Origin: Brachypodium distachyon
Lineage: Eukaryota > Streptophyta > Magnoliopsida > Poales > Poaceae
NCBI RefSeq assembly: GCF_000005505.3
Contig: NC_016131.3
Coordinates: 21,783,501-21,847,500, forward strand
DNA length: 64,000 nucleotides
Direction of reading: 5' to 3'
Under the pieces are notes generated by a model. That model ran no database searches. It was not told the origin of the DNA and saw only the letters and a program-made list of their open reading frames with translations. Each line of letters begins with the position of its first letter. The first letter of the stretch is position 1. The position numbers and the translations under genes were made by a program. Below, in pieces: positions 45,131-57,461 of this stretch.

Positions 45131-47437
45131 AGTGGCGGAGCCCGACCCTCAGGTGATGCCGCCGATGCATACCTCTCGAACTAGTGTAGCCAGGCAGTCC
45201 TTGTGTGTAAACCACTAGTTATTGTGAATAAAGATAAGTGCTTCGCTCTCGAGTTTTGAGCTCGCCTTGCTTATTCGCATGTTCTTCCTTCTTCTGTCTC
45301 CTGCTTTAAGTGCACAAAAGTGTCTTTCCATACTTGGTTGTGAGCAGAGGGGCTGCTGGAGCCTCGAAAACATAAACCCGTTGCCGGATCGTTCCGGCAC
45401 GGGACATGCAGTCGCCGGGCTTCCCGCAACATGCATCACTGGACGTGCAGTTGCCGGGCTCCCCGCAACGTGCACCGTGCAGTCGTTGCGCCTGCGAAAT
45501 GAAATGCTCACATCCAAGTTTGGCATCGACCCCTTTGTGCCCGGGGGCTGGGAGGCAGGAGAAGCTTGTCCGTGTTGCTTTGTGTATTTTCGTGAATTTC
45601 GAAAAAAAAATTGCAGCACCTCGGGCCTGGTAAGAATCTAACCTGCAGGAAATGGTGTAATCTTGTGCACTGTGATGCCCGTGGGCTGCCCACGGGTCGC
45701 AGCATGCACCGGCGCCTTGTGGTGCGTGACGACCGCAACACAAGGGACTCACCGCACTCCGAGGCTTCAGACTCGGGAGGGCGCCGCCACGTGTACCACA
45801 GCGGCCTGGCAGGCGTGGTGGCGGAGACTGTACTGCATTTCAAGGGAGTGATGCCACGGGTGCCGCGCGGATCCGTTGCACGCGGTGGCAAGTCCCTCCC
45901 CCGCGCCTATAAACGGCTCGCCCCAGCCACGGAACGGCTCGGAGCGAAGCCGAGTGAGGGGTCGTTAAAGCGGGCGGTGCCACAGAGGCGCGATGGTGGT
46001 GCATTCCATCCGCGCTTAGCGTCGACGGGTGCATTGCCATCGCGCCCTTGCCACATCACCCCATCGAGCCCACCCCGAGGGGCATCGCAGAGGCACGGTG
46101 GGAGTGCATGCCATCAGCGTCCCGCGCCGACGGGTGCACTGCCGCCGTGCTCCTGCCGCGCCTCCTCAAGCGGGTGGCTACTGGGCGAGGGTTGCCGCGG
46201 AGGCACTGTGGGGGTGCATCCCATCAGCGTCCGGCACTAACGGGGTGCATCGCTGCAGTGCCATTGCCGCATCCCTCCATAAGACACCTCCGCAAGGAGC
46301 AGGGGCTGCCGCGGAGACACTATGGAAGTGCATGCCATCCGTGCCTTACGCCGACGGGTGCACTACCATAGTGTCCTGGCCGCATTCCCCTTGAGAGAGC
46401 CTTATTTCGGGCGCGGGTCGTTGCGAGGACACTGTGATGGCGCCGGTGCCGGCTCCCGCCGCCCGTTCCGGCCCGTCACCGCATCCCTACCACGGCCCTC
46501 GAGCAGTTTTGCTCCCGGGCAACGAGGGCTGTTACACCCCTCGGGACGAGCTCCCCAGAAACCAGGTCTCCCCAGTTGCGAGGGCTGTCGCCGGGAGGCT
46601 ACAACTTCCTCGCCACCCGCGCCCGCCGCTCAGGGTGGGGTGCAGTTGGCGGCGAGGACGTTATAGCCGTCATGTGGCTGCTCCCGGGGCGGAGTCCTCC
46701 TAGGCCAGGGTTCCTCCCTGAAGGCGAGGGTTGCTGCATGAGCGTGGTGGTAGCATCGTCGTCGGTAGTTGCCGCTGGCGGCGATCCTGCCTCCGCGTTC
46801 CTGCTGCATCCCTCAGAAACAGATTTCCTTGAACAGGTATTCGGGGTAGGTCCCTACCAAGGCAGTGCTCCAGGTGCACTTTTCCGACAAGCGTCTCGAA
46901 GCATCGGATTGAACGAAAAAGCTAAGTGTCTGAACATCAACGTTGAATTCGCTAAGAACTGAACGAAATTGAGCACTGTCTCGTTGGGTGTGGCCCCAGA
47001 TTCTGCGCGTAGCCGGAGTGTTAGAAGGACACTTGCGGGGGGAGTGCGCTCCCCGAGTGGCTTCGCGGGTCCGTCTCGGAAGGGCACGTCTTGGAGTAGT
47101 TACCCCGCAAGTGGAGTGGCTCCCCGCTACCGCTTGGCCCTAGGTCGGCACTGCGGGTCCGTCCCGGGTCCCTGGTCTGGTCAAGGGTGAGGCGTGCGAG
47201 TCCCCTGCAACACAAGGAAAAACACGCAAAGGGTAATAGGGCCACTCCGCAAGAGAGCACCGGGAACAAAGAACTAGAAAATGAGCACGTTGAAAAGCTT
47301 GATTGACTAAATGTCGAACGATTACACGGGCTAATCAGAGAATAATTATTCAAACGGCGTTGAACGCCACACTTGCAGGGAAAGCAAACAAAAGAAGATA
47401 CATCAGGAAGCAGTAAAACGGCTGGGGGCTGCGGCAA
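45131..47437 (+). other. 3' non-coding block of element 2
   Basis: Corresponds to 15778-17211 of element 1 but is longer, because the tandem repeat is expanded. It holds a possible sense TATA at 45908-45913 and the repeat array at 46001-46440. The degenerate GC-rich repeats at 46440-46800 are absent from element 1. No protein frame is shared between the two elements. Confidence 0.55.
46001..46440 (+). repeat. Tandem repeat of about 105-114 bp in element 2
   Basis: Four units begin with GCATTCC or GCATGCC/GCATCCC at 46001, 46106, 46216 and 46330 (steps 105, 110, 114). Each carries a GACGGGTGCA...TGCC core and, at the end, GGGCTGCCGCGGAGRCAC. Element 1 has about two such units, so the array expanded or contracted within the family. 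Confidence 0.75.
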
Positions 47438-50400
47438 CTAGGCGCTGGCGTCTCCGGCCGGGGGCTCGGCAGGCAGGTCGGGCTCCGGCTTCATCTGCAT
47501 CCGCTCGACCACCTCGTCGACGAACTCACGCACTGCTTGGGTGTGCGTGGGCTCGTCCTCGCTGTCGGACCAAGCGTCCAGCAGGGACTCGAAGGGAAAC
47601 TCCGGGTCCCGAAGATGAATCCGCGGGAGGATTGTCCCGGCAACCTCCCGAGCACAGTTGGCGACTTCGTTGGCACCGTACTAGGTGATCCAGACGTCGA
47701 GCGCCCCAAGCTTCCCCACCAGGTCGGAGAAGAAGGGGATCAACGTTGTGACGTCCGTACCGTCCACCTCCGCCGCCTGCAGCTTCAACTTGGGCCGCAG
47801 GTCGCGCAGCGCTTGGGCGATCTTCAGCAGCTTCTCCGTCTCAATCTGCCGCTGCCCGATCAACATGCGGTGATGGAGTCGAGCGTCGTGCGCGGCCTTT
47901 TTGGCCTTGCGGACATTGCCTTCCATCGCCGCGAGCTCCGCGGTCTTCACCGCGATCTCGTTGCCGGCTTTAGCGAGCTCCTCCCGGACGGCGGCCAACT
48001 CGGTCTCAAGTCCAGCCGCTCTGTCCTTGGTGGAGCCAAGTTGGAGCTCGTGCCAGGCCGCCGCTGCCACCGCATCTTCAGTGGCCTTAACTTGCACCTC
48101 CAGCATGACGCGAAGGCCCTGGATTTCGCCGTGGTAGTTGGCGGTCAGGTCACTCTTCTTGTCTAGTCGGGCCTGGGCTGTCGCGACCACCTCGGCATGC
48201 TCCTTCCTGGTCGCCTCGAGGGTGGTCGCCATCGAGTCCAGCTTCCCCTGAAGCTCCATGTGCTGGGCCTCCAGCTGCCGGTGGAGCTCGGCCTCCGGGA
48301 CCACCGGCTCCCGGGCGTCCTCCACGGCTTGCCGGGCTAGCCGCGCCTCCTCCTTGGCGAGGCGCATCTCCTCGCGCAGCCGGGATAGTTCTCGCCGCTC
48401 TCTTTCCACGGCCTCCTGCACCTCGCCAAGTTGGTTCTTGGCGGCGGCGTGATGCTCCCTCACCTCGTTGAAGGAGGTGACGAAGGCTTGTTGCTAGTCC
48501 TTGACGGCGTCCAGGAAATGGTGCCCCCGCTCGAGGATGCTCGGATCTCAGGTGATGGGGTTCCATGCGACCCCGGCGAGGGTGCCGAGGTCGGTACCGG
48601 GGAGAGCAGCCGAGGACGACGAAGCCCCCGCTGCCGACGTAGAGCTGCGCGAAGGGTCGCCCGCCTGTCCCCGGGGGCCTTGCTGCCCTTCCCCGGCGAC
48701 TTCCCCTGCGCCTGCCCCTGGGGACCCTGGGGCTGGGGATGACTCCCTGCTCCCGGCGGGGGCTGTCTCCTGCTGGGCGGCAGGTGAGCTCGTGCCAGTC
48801 GCGTCCGCAGCTGCGGGCGCGTCGCCAGGCGTTGTCTCAGTGGCGGCGGTGTCCACCGCGGCCACTGTCTCTATCGCAGTGGGGCTTGACGTGAGAGCCG
48901 GTTCCGGCTCCACCTCCGCCCCCGTGATTTCGATGACCGGGTCAAGATCGACCACAGCCGTCCCCGTCCCAGGTGCGGGCGCACTTGCGCCTGCAGCGAT
49001 GAGAAGTTTGAGGATCGGCGTGTAATGGAGCTGTCAAAAACGGACAAGGGTGACCAGGATGGTTACCTTGCGCGGCTGTCAGGCTTGCGGGGGGAGCCTC
49101 GCCTGCACCGGCGGCAGCCTCCGGGAGGCTTGCCGCGGGCGAGCTGCCGCCCACTGCAGAAAAAGGTACGTCCATGAGTTTGACTAATAACTAAAAAAAT
49201 GCAGCTGCGAAGAAGTGAAGAAGACATACCGGTTGCCGGCCCTGCCTTCGTGGGGGCTGGGCCGTCATCGGGCGCGATCACGTCGCGGCCGACCCCTGCG
49301 GTTGTGGGGTCGGCGGCGCCGCTGGCGTTTGCGCGCGCCCTCTTGCTTGGCGTATCAGGCAGGGAATCGCTCCTCACCCTCTTGCTGGCACCCGCCGGCA
49401 AGTTGGACTTTGGGGGGTTACGCCGGAGCGCAAAGCCCCGGAAGACCCCCGGAGCAAGCGGCGCCGTAGGCGCCCGCGGGGTCGTCGCGACCAGGAGTGT
49501 CCTGGGTGTTGACGGTGATGCCGCCACAGTCCCGAGGACCAACCTTGGGGAGGCTCCCGCTACTGGGGCGAAGGCCGTTGTCGAGACTTCGGCGACCCTT
49601 GCGGACGCGGGCGCTACCGGAGTGCCGGCGGGCGCGCCGAGAGTGGCTGCCGCCACGGTGCTGGCGGCTGCCGCTGAGGCGGAGGCCACCGCTGAGGCAC
49701 CAGTGATCCCTGTGGCCGCGAATGCCGTCGAGGTACCGACGGGCGCCCCTGAAGCGGCCGCCGCCGCAAGGTTGGTGGCCGCTACCGGGGCGGACGTCAC
49801 CGTCAAAGAGATAGCTGCGGCTGCTGCAAACGCCCTCGATATCCTCACGATCAGGGGCGCGCTGTCGCTGCTGTCGTCGTCGTCGTCCACGTGGACGACC
49901 TCCAGGGACGCAGCCGCCTGGCCCGCCTCGTCGTCCAGCAACTGGAGGGAGGGCCAGCTGGGCTTAGATCCGCTCCCGCTCTACTCGAGCACCTGCTTCT
50001 CGCGGGGTGCTTGCAGGGGAGCGTGCGGGACCCGAGTGGGGGTGTCGTCCATCAACCCCCACTCGTTGTAGGGGGGGGAAGGCGCCGACGATGTCGCTGA
50101 GCGCCGTAACGCCGGCGTGAAGAGAGGAAACCCCCGGCAGGAACTACGTTGATTGGAAGGTCTCGCCGGAGCTTCCCTTCACCCACGTCCTGAGGGTCTC
50201 CAAGTCCACGCCGTCCTGCTGGAGGTGTGTCCGGTCCCCGGGGCCGGTGTACATCCATGCAGGCCGGGAGCGCAGTTGAAGCGGCGCTATGCGCCAGTGG
50301 ACAAAGGTGCGTGCCACGTCCACGTCGGTGAGCCCCGCTAGCCGCAGCGCCTTGATCTTCTCCACAATGGGGAGGAGGTCGGCGTCGCGGTGATACCTGT

Positions 50401-51041
50401 CCTGCCAACCGTTTTGGGGTTGCGGCAGCTTTGTGGGCGGTTGGATGAACTCTTGGGGGTCTTTCACTCGGACCCAACACCAATCGCTCCACCACTCCTT
50501 TTCGATCTTCTTCCCCGACTAGACAATGAACTCGGACTTCATCTGGTCGCGGGCGCGGAACACTACCCCCGATGACATCGCCTTCGCATTATCAATGCGG
50601 GGGTAGAAGTATTGGCGGAAGAGCCCCACCGACGGCATCACCCCCATGAGCGCCTCGCAGAGGAACTGGAAGGTGGCAAGGAGAAACAGCCACACGCAGC
50701 TGGTAGGACTCCATCAGTGCGTGGAGGAATAATGAGAAGGGCGGCACCAGGCCGCTGAGGAGGAAGCGCGTGAACACCCGAAAATCGTTGTCCTTGTGCT
50801 CGATGCCCGCCGGGAAGATCAGCGTCTCCCCGTGCTCGTTGAAGTTGGAGGCGACGGCGTGCCGGACCTTCCCCAGCGCCTCGCCGTTGTAGCCGGGGCG
50901 GTAGAAGGCGACCGTGGCCCGCATCTCCCGCCTCTTCTGGTCCTTGGCGGCGGCCGCCTTGGTTGCCGCCTCACTCTTCCTGGCCGCGGCTTTCTTTGAG
51001 ACCTGGACCTCCTTCCCCTTTCTGGTGGTGGGGGGCGCCAT
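47438..51041 (-). pseudogene. Antisense gene of gypsy element 2 ('putative gypsy-type transposon' protein), two introns
   Basis: Homologue of the minus-strand gene of element 1. It starts at ATG 51041 (MAPPTTRKGKEVQVSKKAA) and keeps FYRPGYNGEALGKVRHAVAS, FNEHGETLIFPAG and DFRVFTRFLLSGLVPPFSLF. It then has a frame change near 50700 and later LRLAGLTDVDVARTFVHWRI. A very Ala-rich linker (49063-49941) is much longer than in element 1. A coiled coil with KDRAAGLETELAAVREELAK leads to a C-terminus ending at 47438 (PPAGDASA). GT-AG introns are at 49154-49229 and 48991-49066. Stops near 50520, 48495 and 47682 break it. The shared domain order and splice sites indicate that it was once an expressed protein-coding gene of the element. 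Confidence 0.65.
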
Positions 51042-51153
51042 GGAAAGCGAGGGCGAAAGCTAGCAGGAGCGCTGGAATGCGAGATGCGGAAGGGGACGAG
51101 GACGAAGGCTATGGGGGCAGAGTGTTTTTCCCCTTTTTTCAATAGTAAGCGCC

Positions 51154-51159
51154 TTATAA
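51154..51159 (-). promoter_or_regulatory. TATA box of the antisense gene, element 2
   Basis: TTATAA in GCCTTATAACACC, about 113 bp upstream of the antisense ATG, matching the spacing in element 1. Confidence 0.5.
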
Positions 51160-51451
51160 CACCCGACCGTTTGGTAACGGCCGGTTCCGTACCCTACGGG
51201 TGCGCGGGGATAACTCCTAATCATTAGGAGTAATGCACGGAGTGGCCTTAACTTCCCTATTTAGGGGCGGAGTTAGGGCGGAAATCACGCGCCCACTACT
51301 CCGTTTGTAACGGCGCCATACACGGGACAGCGAAGGGACGCGGGCCCGCGGCAAATCCGGGCCCACATGTCGGTTGAGGGCGTAGCCCGGCAACCTTCCT
51401 GGGAAAGACTCATCCGGGAACAGGGGATGCCGGCCCACGCCCGGGGGCTAC

Positions 51452-52465
51452 TGTCGCACCAGTGGCACCCGGGGTGCCACCGCTACGCGACGCGTGGGCC
51501 CCGTCCCTGAGTTCCCGGGAAGGGTCCATCCCGGGCAGCGTCTACGAGCAGCCCGGCAAGCAACCAGCCTGGAAGGGCTAGCGGGCTTTCGGGGAATATT
51601 CCCGCCTGGGCACCTCCCGGGAAGCCGCTTCCCGGGGGGATGGTCCCGGGTGCGTTGGGCCCGGGCGCTTCCCAGGGAGCGACTTGCCAGGACGGGGGGT
51701 TCCCGGGCGCATGCCCCGCCCCAAGGGTGGGGCCCAGTGAGCAGATCAACAGCGCCACGCGGGCGCGTGGTAGGCGTGTGGTGCGTGGCCCCCACCAGGG
51801 CAAGAAGTAAGGCGCACGGCTCATGCGTTACGCGTCCAAGTCAAGTGAACAGTGGCTGTCCAATCCTACTATGGGGTTTTAGACCCCTAGCAGCGGAGGT
51901 GGCGTCCATGCGCGCCACCAGGTCACCGAGGGAGAGCTGTATGTCTCTCCGCTCGACATTTGTAGCCCATGCACTGTGGCACCTGTGGCACCCCCTTGAG
52001 TATAAAAGGAGGACCCCTGCCAGCAGTAAAAGGGTTCAAGTTCGGCTCAGTTCGGTTCGGCTGGGTCCTGATTCCAGTTACGGTTAGAGGTTCGGAAGGT
52101 TTCAGGCTCCAGGCCTTCAAGGGTTGGTTTAGGGTAGCAAGTAGCGTTCACAAGGAAAGAGAGAGAGAGAGCCTGGGGACCTTCCCTCGGCAAGGTGTAG
52201 GCAAGGTGTAAACACTTGACCCATAATCAATACTAGCTCAGACAAGCAGGACGTAGGGTTTTACCCCTCCGGATGGCCCGAACCTGGTAAAAACGTGTGT
52301 GCATGTGTTCTTTGATTAGCGCGCACCTCTAGTACATCATTTCGCCGGCCCCACAGGGCCCATCGGCCGTGCCGGCGATCGCCGAGGCGAGCCCCGACGC
52401 TCCTACTGAACCTAAAAGGGGGCCGTGACCACACGCCCCCGGTGTCGAAGCACCGTGCGACGACA
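51452..52465 (+). repeat. 3' LTR of gypsy element 2
   Basis: Starts TGTCGCACCAGTGGCACC after the polypurine tract and ends GTGCGACGACA. It has TATAAAA at 52001-52007. It lacks about 20 bp present in the 5' LTR near 38370 (ATTAAATGAGCCAACAGGAG). Confidence 0.9.
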
Positions 52466-55075
52466 CCTGTTCGCTTTCTGCTTTGAAGAAGAGCAAGGTA
52501 TCGTCGTCAAAGAGAAGATGAGACACCCAGGCGCGATATTGTTCATCAAAGATTCTCTCTTCAAAAGAGCTGAGAGGCCATCCGCAACAAACAAGAATAA
52601 GAAGGGGGACAAGGGATCCCCCTGTCGCAGCCCCCAAGTGGGCGAAAAGGACTCCAGCAGCATGCCATTAAACTTGACCGAGTAATTAACAGTCGTGACG
52701 CAAGCCATAGTCTAGTTGATCCAGTGATTAGCAAAACCAAGCTTTTCCAGGGTAAGTCGGAGGAAGTCCCAGTCGACCCGGTCGTAGGCCTTCGACAAGT
52801 CTAACGTGTACGCGCAAAATTGATTGTTCTGGTTACTGCTGTGTTCAATGAGGTGGAAACACTCAAACGCAATCAGGGCATTATCCGTAATAAGGCGTCC
52901 AGGCACAAACGCGCTTTGGTTTTCCGAAATGATCTCATCCAAAAGAGGCCGCAGTCTATTAACCAGACATTTGGCCACAATTTTGTACAAAACCGAGCAG
53001 AGGGATATGGGCCTGGAATCCTTAAGTGTCTTGGGCTGGCTAACCTTCGGGATGAGGACGATGGACGTGTTATTAACCCCCGGCGGCATCTATCCAGTCT
53101 GGAAAAACCCCAAAACAGCCTGTACCACGTCCTCCTTGAGTACAGCCCAGTTACGCTGATAGAATCTGGCCGGAAATCCGTCAGGGCCTGGCGCCTTTAA
53201 CGGCCCGATCTGGAACAGTGCATCAACAATTTCCTCTCTTGTGTAATCCTTACATAGCTGGTTATTCATCTCCGTCGAAATTTTATGCTCCAAGATATCA
53301 ATAATTGCCTACGAGTCAAGGGTATGGTCCTTGGTGAAAATATTCTGAAAATATTCAGTAGTCATCTTTTCAAGAGTCGGTATGTCTTCAACCCAGGTAT
53401 CTCCATCATCACACAACTTGACTATCTTATTCTTCTTCGCTCTCCAAACTGCCTTCTGATGAAAGAATTTTGTGTTGCGATCCCCAGCTTTTATCCAATC
53501 AATACGTGACCGCTGCATCCACAAAAGCTCTTCTTGATATAGCAGTTCATTTATTCGGTCATTCACCTTCCTGATCTCACGGATATCAGCATTGTCCATA
53601 CACAACTGGTTGAGCTTGCTTCTCTCCAGTTCAATATCTTTTAAAATGTTACCGAATTTCCCTTTGCTCCATCCCTGCTGCTTCTGCATAACACTACCAA
53701 GGCCAGCAAAGACTGCACCCAAGTCGCCGTTAGCATGAGCATCCTTCCAGGCCTCCGCCACCAGTTCAGGTAGCTCCGCAGCCTTTTCCCAGAACAGCTC
53801 GTACTGGCGGTTAATTTTCCTACGCTCCGTTGGATTATCCTCCAGCAGCCGAACTAGGATTGGGTTATGATCCAAGCAGGGGGAGACCAAATGTTCAATT
53901 TTTGCCTGGCCATACAAATCTCTCCATTCATCGTCAGCCACTGCACGATCCAATCTGACCCTAACATTCCTGGAGCCCGATCTCCTATTATCATAAGTGA
54001 ACGACACACCAGAGTAGCCAAGGTCCATCAAACCGCAGGTAGCCAGAGTATCTCTGAATGTCCTCATCTGTGGTTCAGGGCGTGGACTGACTGACAGATG
54101 CTAACATTGCCAGAGCGCTTAATTGAAGTCCCCCATCACAAGCCAAGGCAAGGTAGACTGCCCCCGCATGTTACACAGGTCTGTCCAGACCCGCCCTCTA
54201 TTCTCAGTACGTGGTTCACCATAGATGCACGAAATCCTCCAAAGAGGGGCCTCAGGATGTACGCGGATATACGCATCAATAAAGTTTTTATTTAAAGAGA
54301 TTACAGTAGCATCAAACTGCTCATGCCAAAACAGAGCAAGGCCCCCACTCGTGCCCTCACTGTCCACACCAGCAAACCTAGACAAGCCTAATGGATTACG
54401 GAGGCGACTACGAACCCTATCTTTATTTTACCTCGTCTCACACAAAAAAAGTAACTTCAACTGCAATCTCTAGGAAAAGCCCACTAACTCTCGAACTGTC
54501 GAGGTATTCCCTGCCCCTCGACAGTTCCAGGCCATGAAATTCATGGCTCCTGACGGAGCACATCAGGCTCCGTCAGGTCGCCATTCCATCCGCCACAACA
54601 CCCCCCGATTTGTCCTCTCCAGTAGTCTTTGTCTTCTTAGAAGTGCGCAACCCGTCCTGCACTTGCAGATCCTCCTTATCTTGCTCCCCAGGCTCTCCCT
54701 CCTTTAACTGTGTAGGCGGCACCTCTTCCAGCGCGCTCTCCCTTCTCTTCCCCGGGATCGTAGCTTTGGTTTGCATGAATGTGCCAGCTGTGCGCGAGGC
54801 CATGGCAAGCCTCTTCTTCTTTAGGAGCTTCTCTCTCAGTTTCTTCTCCTTCCGCAAGCCTAACCCTTCAGAGTGCTGACTATTCTCCTGTGTAGCAGTC
54901 ATCTCCTCTCCTCCCTCGCCCCGGCCCAGCGTCAAGCGTGCAATGTCACCGCCCCCGCTGCCTGCCTTGATACAGATTGACGAGACGGGAATGCCGAACA
55001 GTTCCGTCCAGCGAAAAATGGTAGACGGCTCGCTCACACAGATCTCCACGCATAAACGACGGGCAAATGGTACAA
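52466..55075 (-). mobile_element. LINE 1, 5' half: ORF1 end, endonuclease and RT
   Basis: Minus strand, upstream of the gypsy insertion. The end of an ORF1-like frame (KEKKLREKLLKKKRLAMASR..., basic and charged) stops at 54573. ORF2 then opens near 54542 with MNFMAWNCRGAGN, the usual AP-endonuclease start. It meets two stops near 54470-54430 before SRFAGVDSEGTSGGLALFW and WLVMGDFN. The endonuclease end (LGYSGVSFTYDNRR, CLDHNPILV) and the RT (LKAPGPDGFPARFYQ; LIPKVSQPKTLKDSRPISLC; AFVPGRLITDNALIAFE; LDLSKAYDRVDW; RQGDPLSPFLFL) follow. The catalytic box reads FDDD instead of FADD just before the break. It is split by stops at about 53300 and 53090. The 5' border at about 55075 adjoins LINE 2. 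Confidence 0.8.
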
Positions 55076-56920
55076 GCAGGCTGTGTTGCGGCATATCCAA
55101 ATAGCCCAACACACAGCTGCCAAACCCACAATCTGAATGTTCACAGACAGCCTAGTGATATCTGGCAACCAACGAAAGTATTTCGAAAAACAGCTAGGAC
55201 GTTGAGTAGCACCCAGAGCATAGCTAATCACACTCCAAACATAACCCGCAGTTGTACAGCCAAAAAATAAATGACCTATCGATTCCTCTGAATCACCACA
55301 GAAACGACATTTGTAATCAACCACCCAATTCCTCTTCTTCATATTATCTTTTGTTGCAATTGCATTATGCCATATAAGCCACAACAAGATTTTAATTTTG
55401 AGTGGGAGTTTAGCTTTCCATAATTGACTGAAAGATCTGTTAGGGCCCCAACCGACCACGCGATTATACATGCTTTTGACTGTAAATTTGCCACTTTTAG
55501 TCAGCAACCATTGTGATCTATCATTTTCATTACTAGGGACCCAATTCCCAACCAGTCCTTCCAACATACTCTGCAAGAGCACAAGATCCAATGTCAGCCA
55601 TCTTCTGAACTGCAACCGCCACCCCCTCTGAAACATTTCATTCATTGTAATATCTGAACAACTGCACACAGCAAATAGATCAGGAAAAACTTCCTTTAGA
55701 GGCCCTTTCCCAATCCACCAGTCATGCCAAAAATCAGTTCTACATCCATCGCCCACAATCATTTTCCTCCCTTGCATATATAGGTCTTCTAATTTCAACA
55801 AAGTTTTCCAGAAAGGAGAATCAGAAGCCGTAGGCATAATATGTCGAATGCACAAAGCATCCCCATACTTTCTAAAAATGATCTTTTTGCCAAATGCCAG
55901 GATCATTCTCTAACTTGCTCCACCGTTTGCATAACAGACTTATATTGAGACATCTCAGGTTTTTAACCCCCAAACCCCCTTTTTTCTTGGGCCTACAGAT
56001 GAGTTTCCACTTAACCATGTGATACTTTTTCTTTTGCTGTCCCTCTTGCCAAAAAAAACTTCCTTCTAGGTTTGTCCAAACTCTCTATCACAGTCAAAGG
56101 CAACAAGTACATGGACATATGATAGATTGGTATACTAGATAAACAAGAATTGATGAGAGTAGTTTTTCCCCAAAGAGAAAGGACATTCCCTTTCCAACCA
56201 TCCAGCCTTTTCTGAAGTTTTTCAACAAGAGCACCCCAATCTGCCACAAGCAATCTGGTACCATTGACAGGTACCCCCAAGTAATTCAGAGGCCAGTGTC
56301 CAATCTGACAGCAAAACATTGCAGAATAGAACAATAACTTGCTTTCATCATGTTGAATTAACAGTAACTCACTCTTCTGAAAGTTAATTTTCAACCCAGA
56401 CATTTGTTAAAAAATGTATAGCAACAACTTAACATTTCTGATTTGATCCACATCATCTTGCAAAAGAACTATTGTGTCATCAGCATACTGAAACAAAGGA
56501 AAGCCTCCTTCTCTCAAGTTATCTGCCAAACCCACAAATAGTTTGTTCCTAACTCCCTCACTAAACATAACAGCCAAACAATCTTCAGCAATATTAAACA
56601 AGAAAGGGGACAGAGGGTCACCCTGCCTAACACCTTTGAAACTGCCAAAGTATGAACCACTTTTCCCATTCACTTTTACACTAAGTGTTCCTCCGGTTAC
56701 TACATCTCTGAACCATCTACACCATCTCTGAGAAAAACCTCTAGCTGCCAAACACTTGAGTAGAAATTCCTAATTAACTTTGTCATATGCTTTTCAAAAT
56801 CAAGTTTCAGAATCAGCCCCTGTTGCTTTATGGATCTAGCCTCATGCAGCACCTCATGCAAAGAGATTACACCATCCATAATGTTCCTCCTTTGATGAAT
56901 GCATTCTGACACATGTTAAT
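55076..56920 (-). mobile_element. LINE 2, 5'-truncated: RT and zf-RVT
   Basis: Minus strand. The RT starts mid-domain near 56912 (HQRRNIMDGVISLHEVLHEA, LILKLDFEK) with a one-base loss at EKAYDK. It continues with FKGVRQGDPLSPFLFNIAED and the catalytic FQYADDTIVLL (56480-56510), then GLKINFQKSELLL and PLNYLGVPV. After a frame break near 55950 come the zinc-binding region (WLLTKSGKFTVKSMYNRVVG, LPLKIKILLWLIWHNAIAT, CRFCGDSEESIGHLFFGC) and VCWAIWICRN. The frame then runs into LINE 1 sequence near 55085. It is a different family from LINE 1 and has no C-terminal RNase H. Confidence 0.75.
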
Positions 56921-57461
56921 TAGCTTTGGCATCACAGGGTTTAATCTAATGGTCATTGCTTTGACATACTAATACTTAATGACGCTTAAATACATATGAC
57001 TAATTCTATGTTCTATGTTGATCCGCAAGAAAGCTTGCTTAACTTCTCCTATCTTGGACCACAGGATAGTTGTTTGAGAAGAATAGTACCATCCCAAGCT
57101 TATTTGCTTCTTAAGCAAAATGCCTGCATTTTTTGATGGTCACCACACAACCATACCGTTCTTTTTGGCACATGGAAGGATCCCAGCGAAACCACAGCCA
57201 CACAGATGTGCTTTAGTTGTGTTGTCATTTCGCCGGACACGAAGGCAATTTTAGATGTAGCTCGTGTGTGGTATGCAACAATAAATCAAATTTCCGAGAG
57301 TGGGTCAACAGGTCTGGGCGCTTTGCAGTCTGTCCTTAAGATAAGGCTCACCGCATCACAAACTTCATCGCTGAATTGATCCCAAGCCGGTATTGGCAGC
57401 GGGCCGGAGAGAGAGCATACATAATCTAGAGTATTCCTAGCTAGTTCACGAATCACCACCG
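56921..57461 (+). promoter_or_regulatory. Upstream region of UGT 2
   Basis: 541 bp between the truncated LINE and the UGT ATG; the promoter and 5' UTR must lie here or within the LINE. No canonical TATA box stands out. The start context is ACCACCGATGG. Confidence 0.35.

Larger units (their letters stand above)
38022..52465 (+). mobile_element. Gypsy element 2 (Ty3/gypsy, Tat-type), nearly complete, nested in LINE 1
   Basis: A 14.4-kb element with 5' LTR 38022-39040 and 3' LTR 51452-52465, polypurine tract CCCGGGGGCTAC at 51440-51451, and a 5-bp target duplication (CCTAT left, CCTGT right, one substitution). Conceptually removing it and one duplication closes the LINE RT reading frame exactly. 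Internal order: gag-protease, RT, RNase H, second RNase H, integrase, 3' tandem repeats, minus-strand gene. Compared with element 1 it keeps the gag zinc knuckle, but it has its own stops, a 39-bp deletion in the second RNase H, and a Lys in place of the catalytic Glu of integrase. Confidence 0.9.

Noticed and set aside
49199..50071. Plus-strand 290-codon Ala-rich frame
   Set aside because: It is the reverse complement of the Ala-rich linker of the antisense gene; its content is low complexity and not conserved in element 1.
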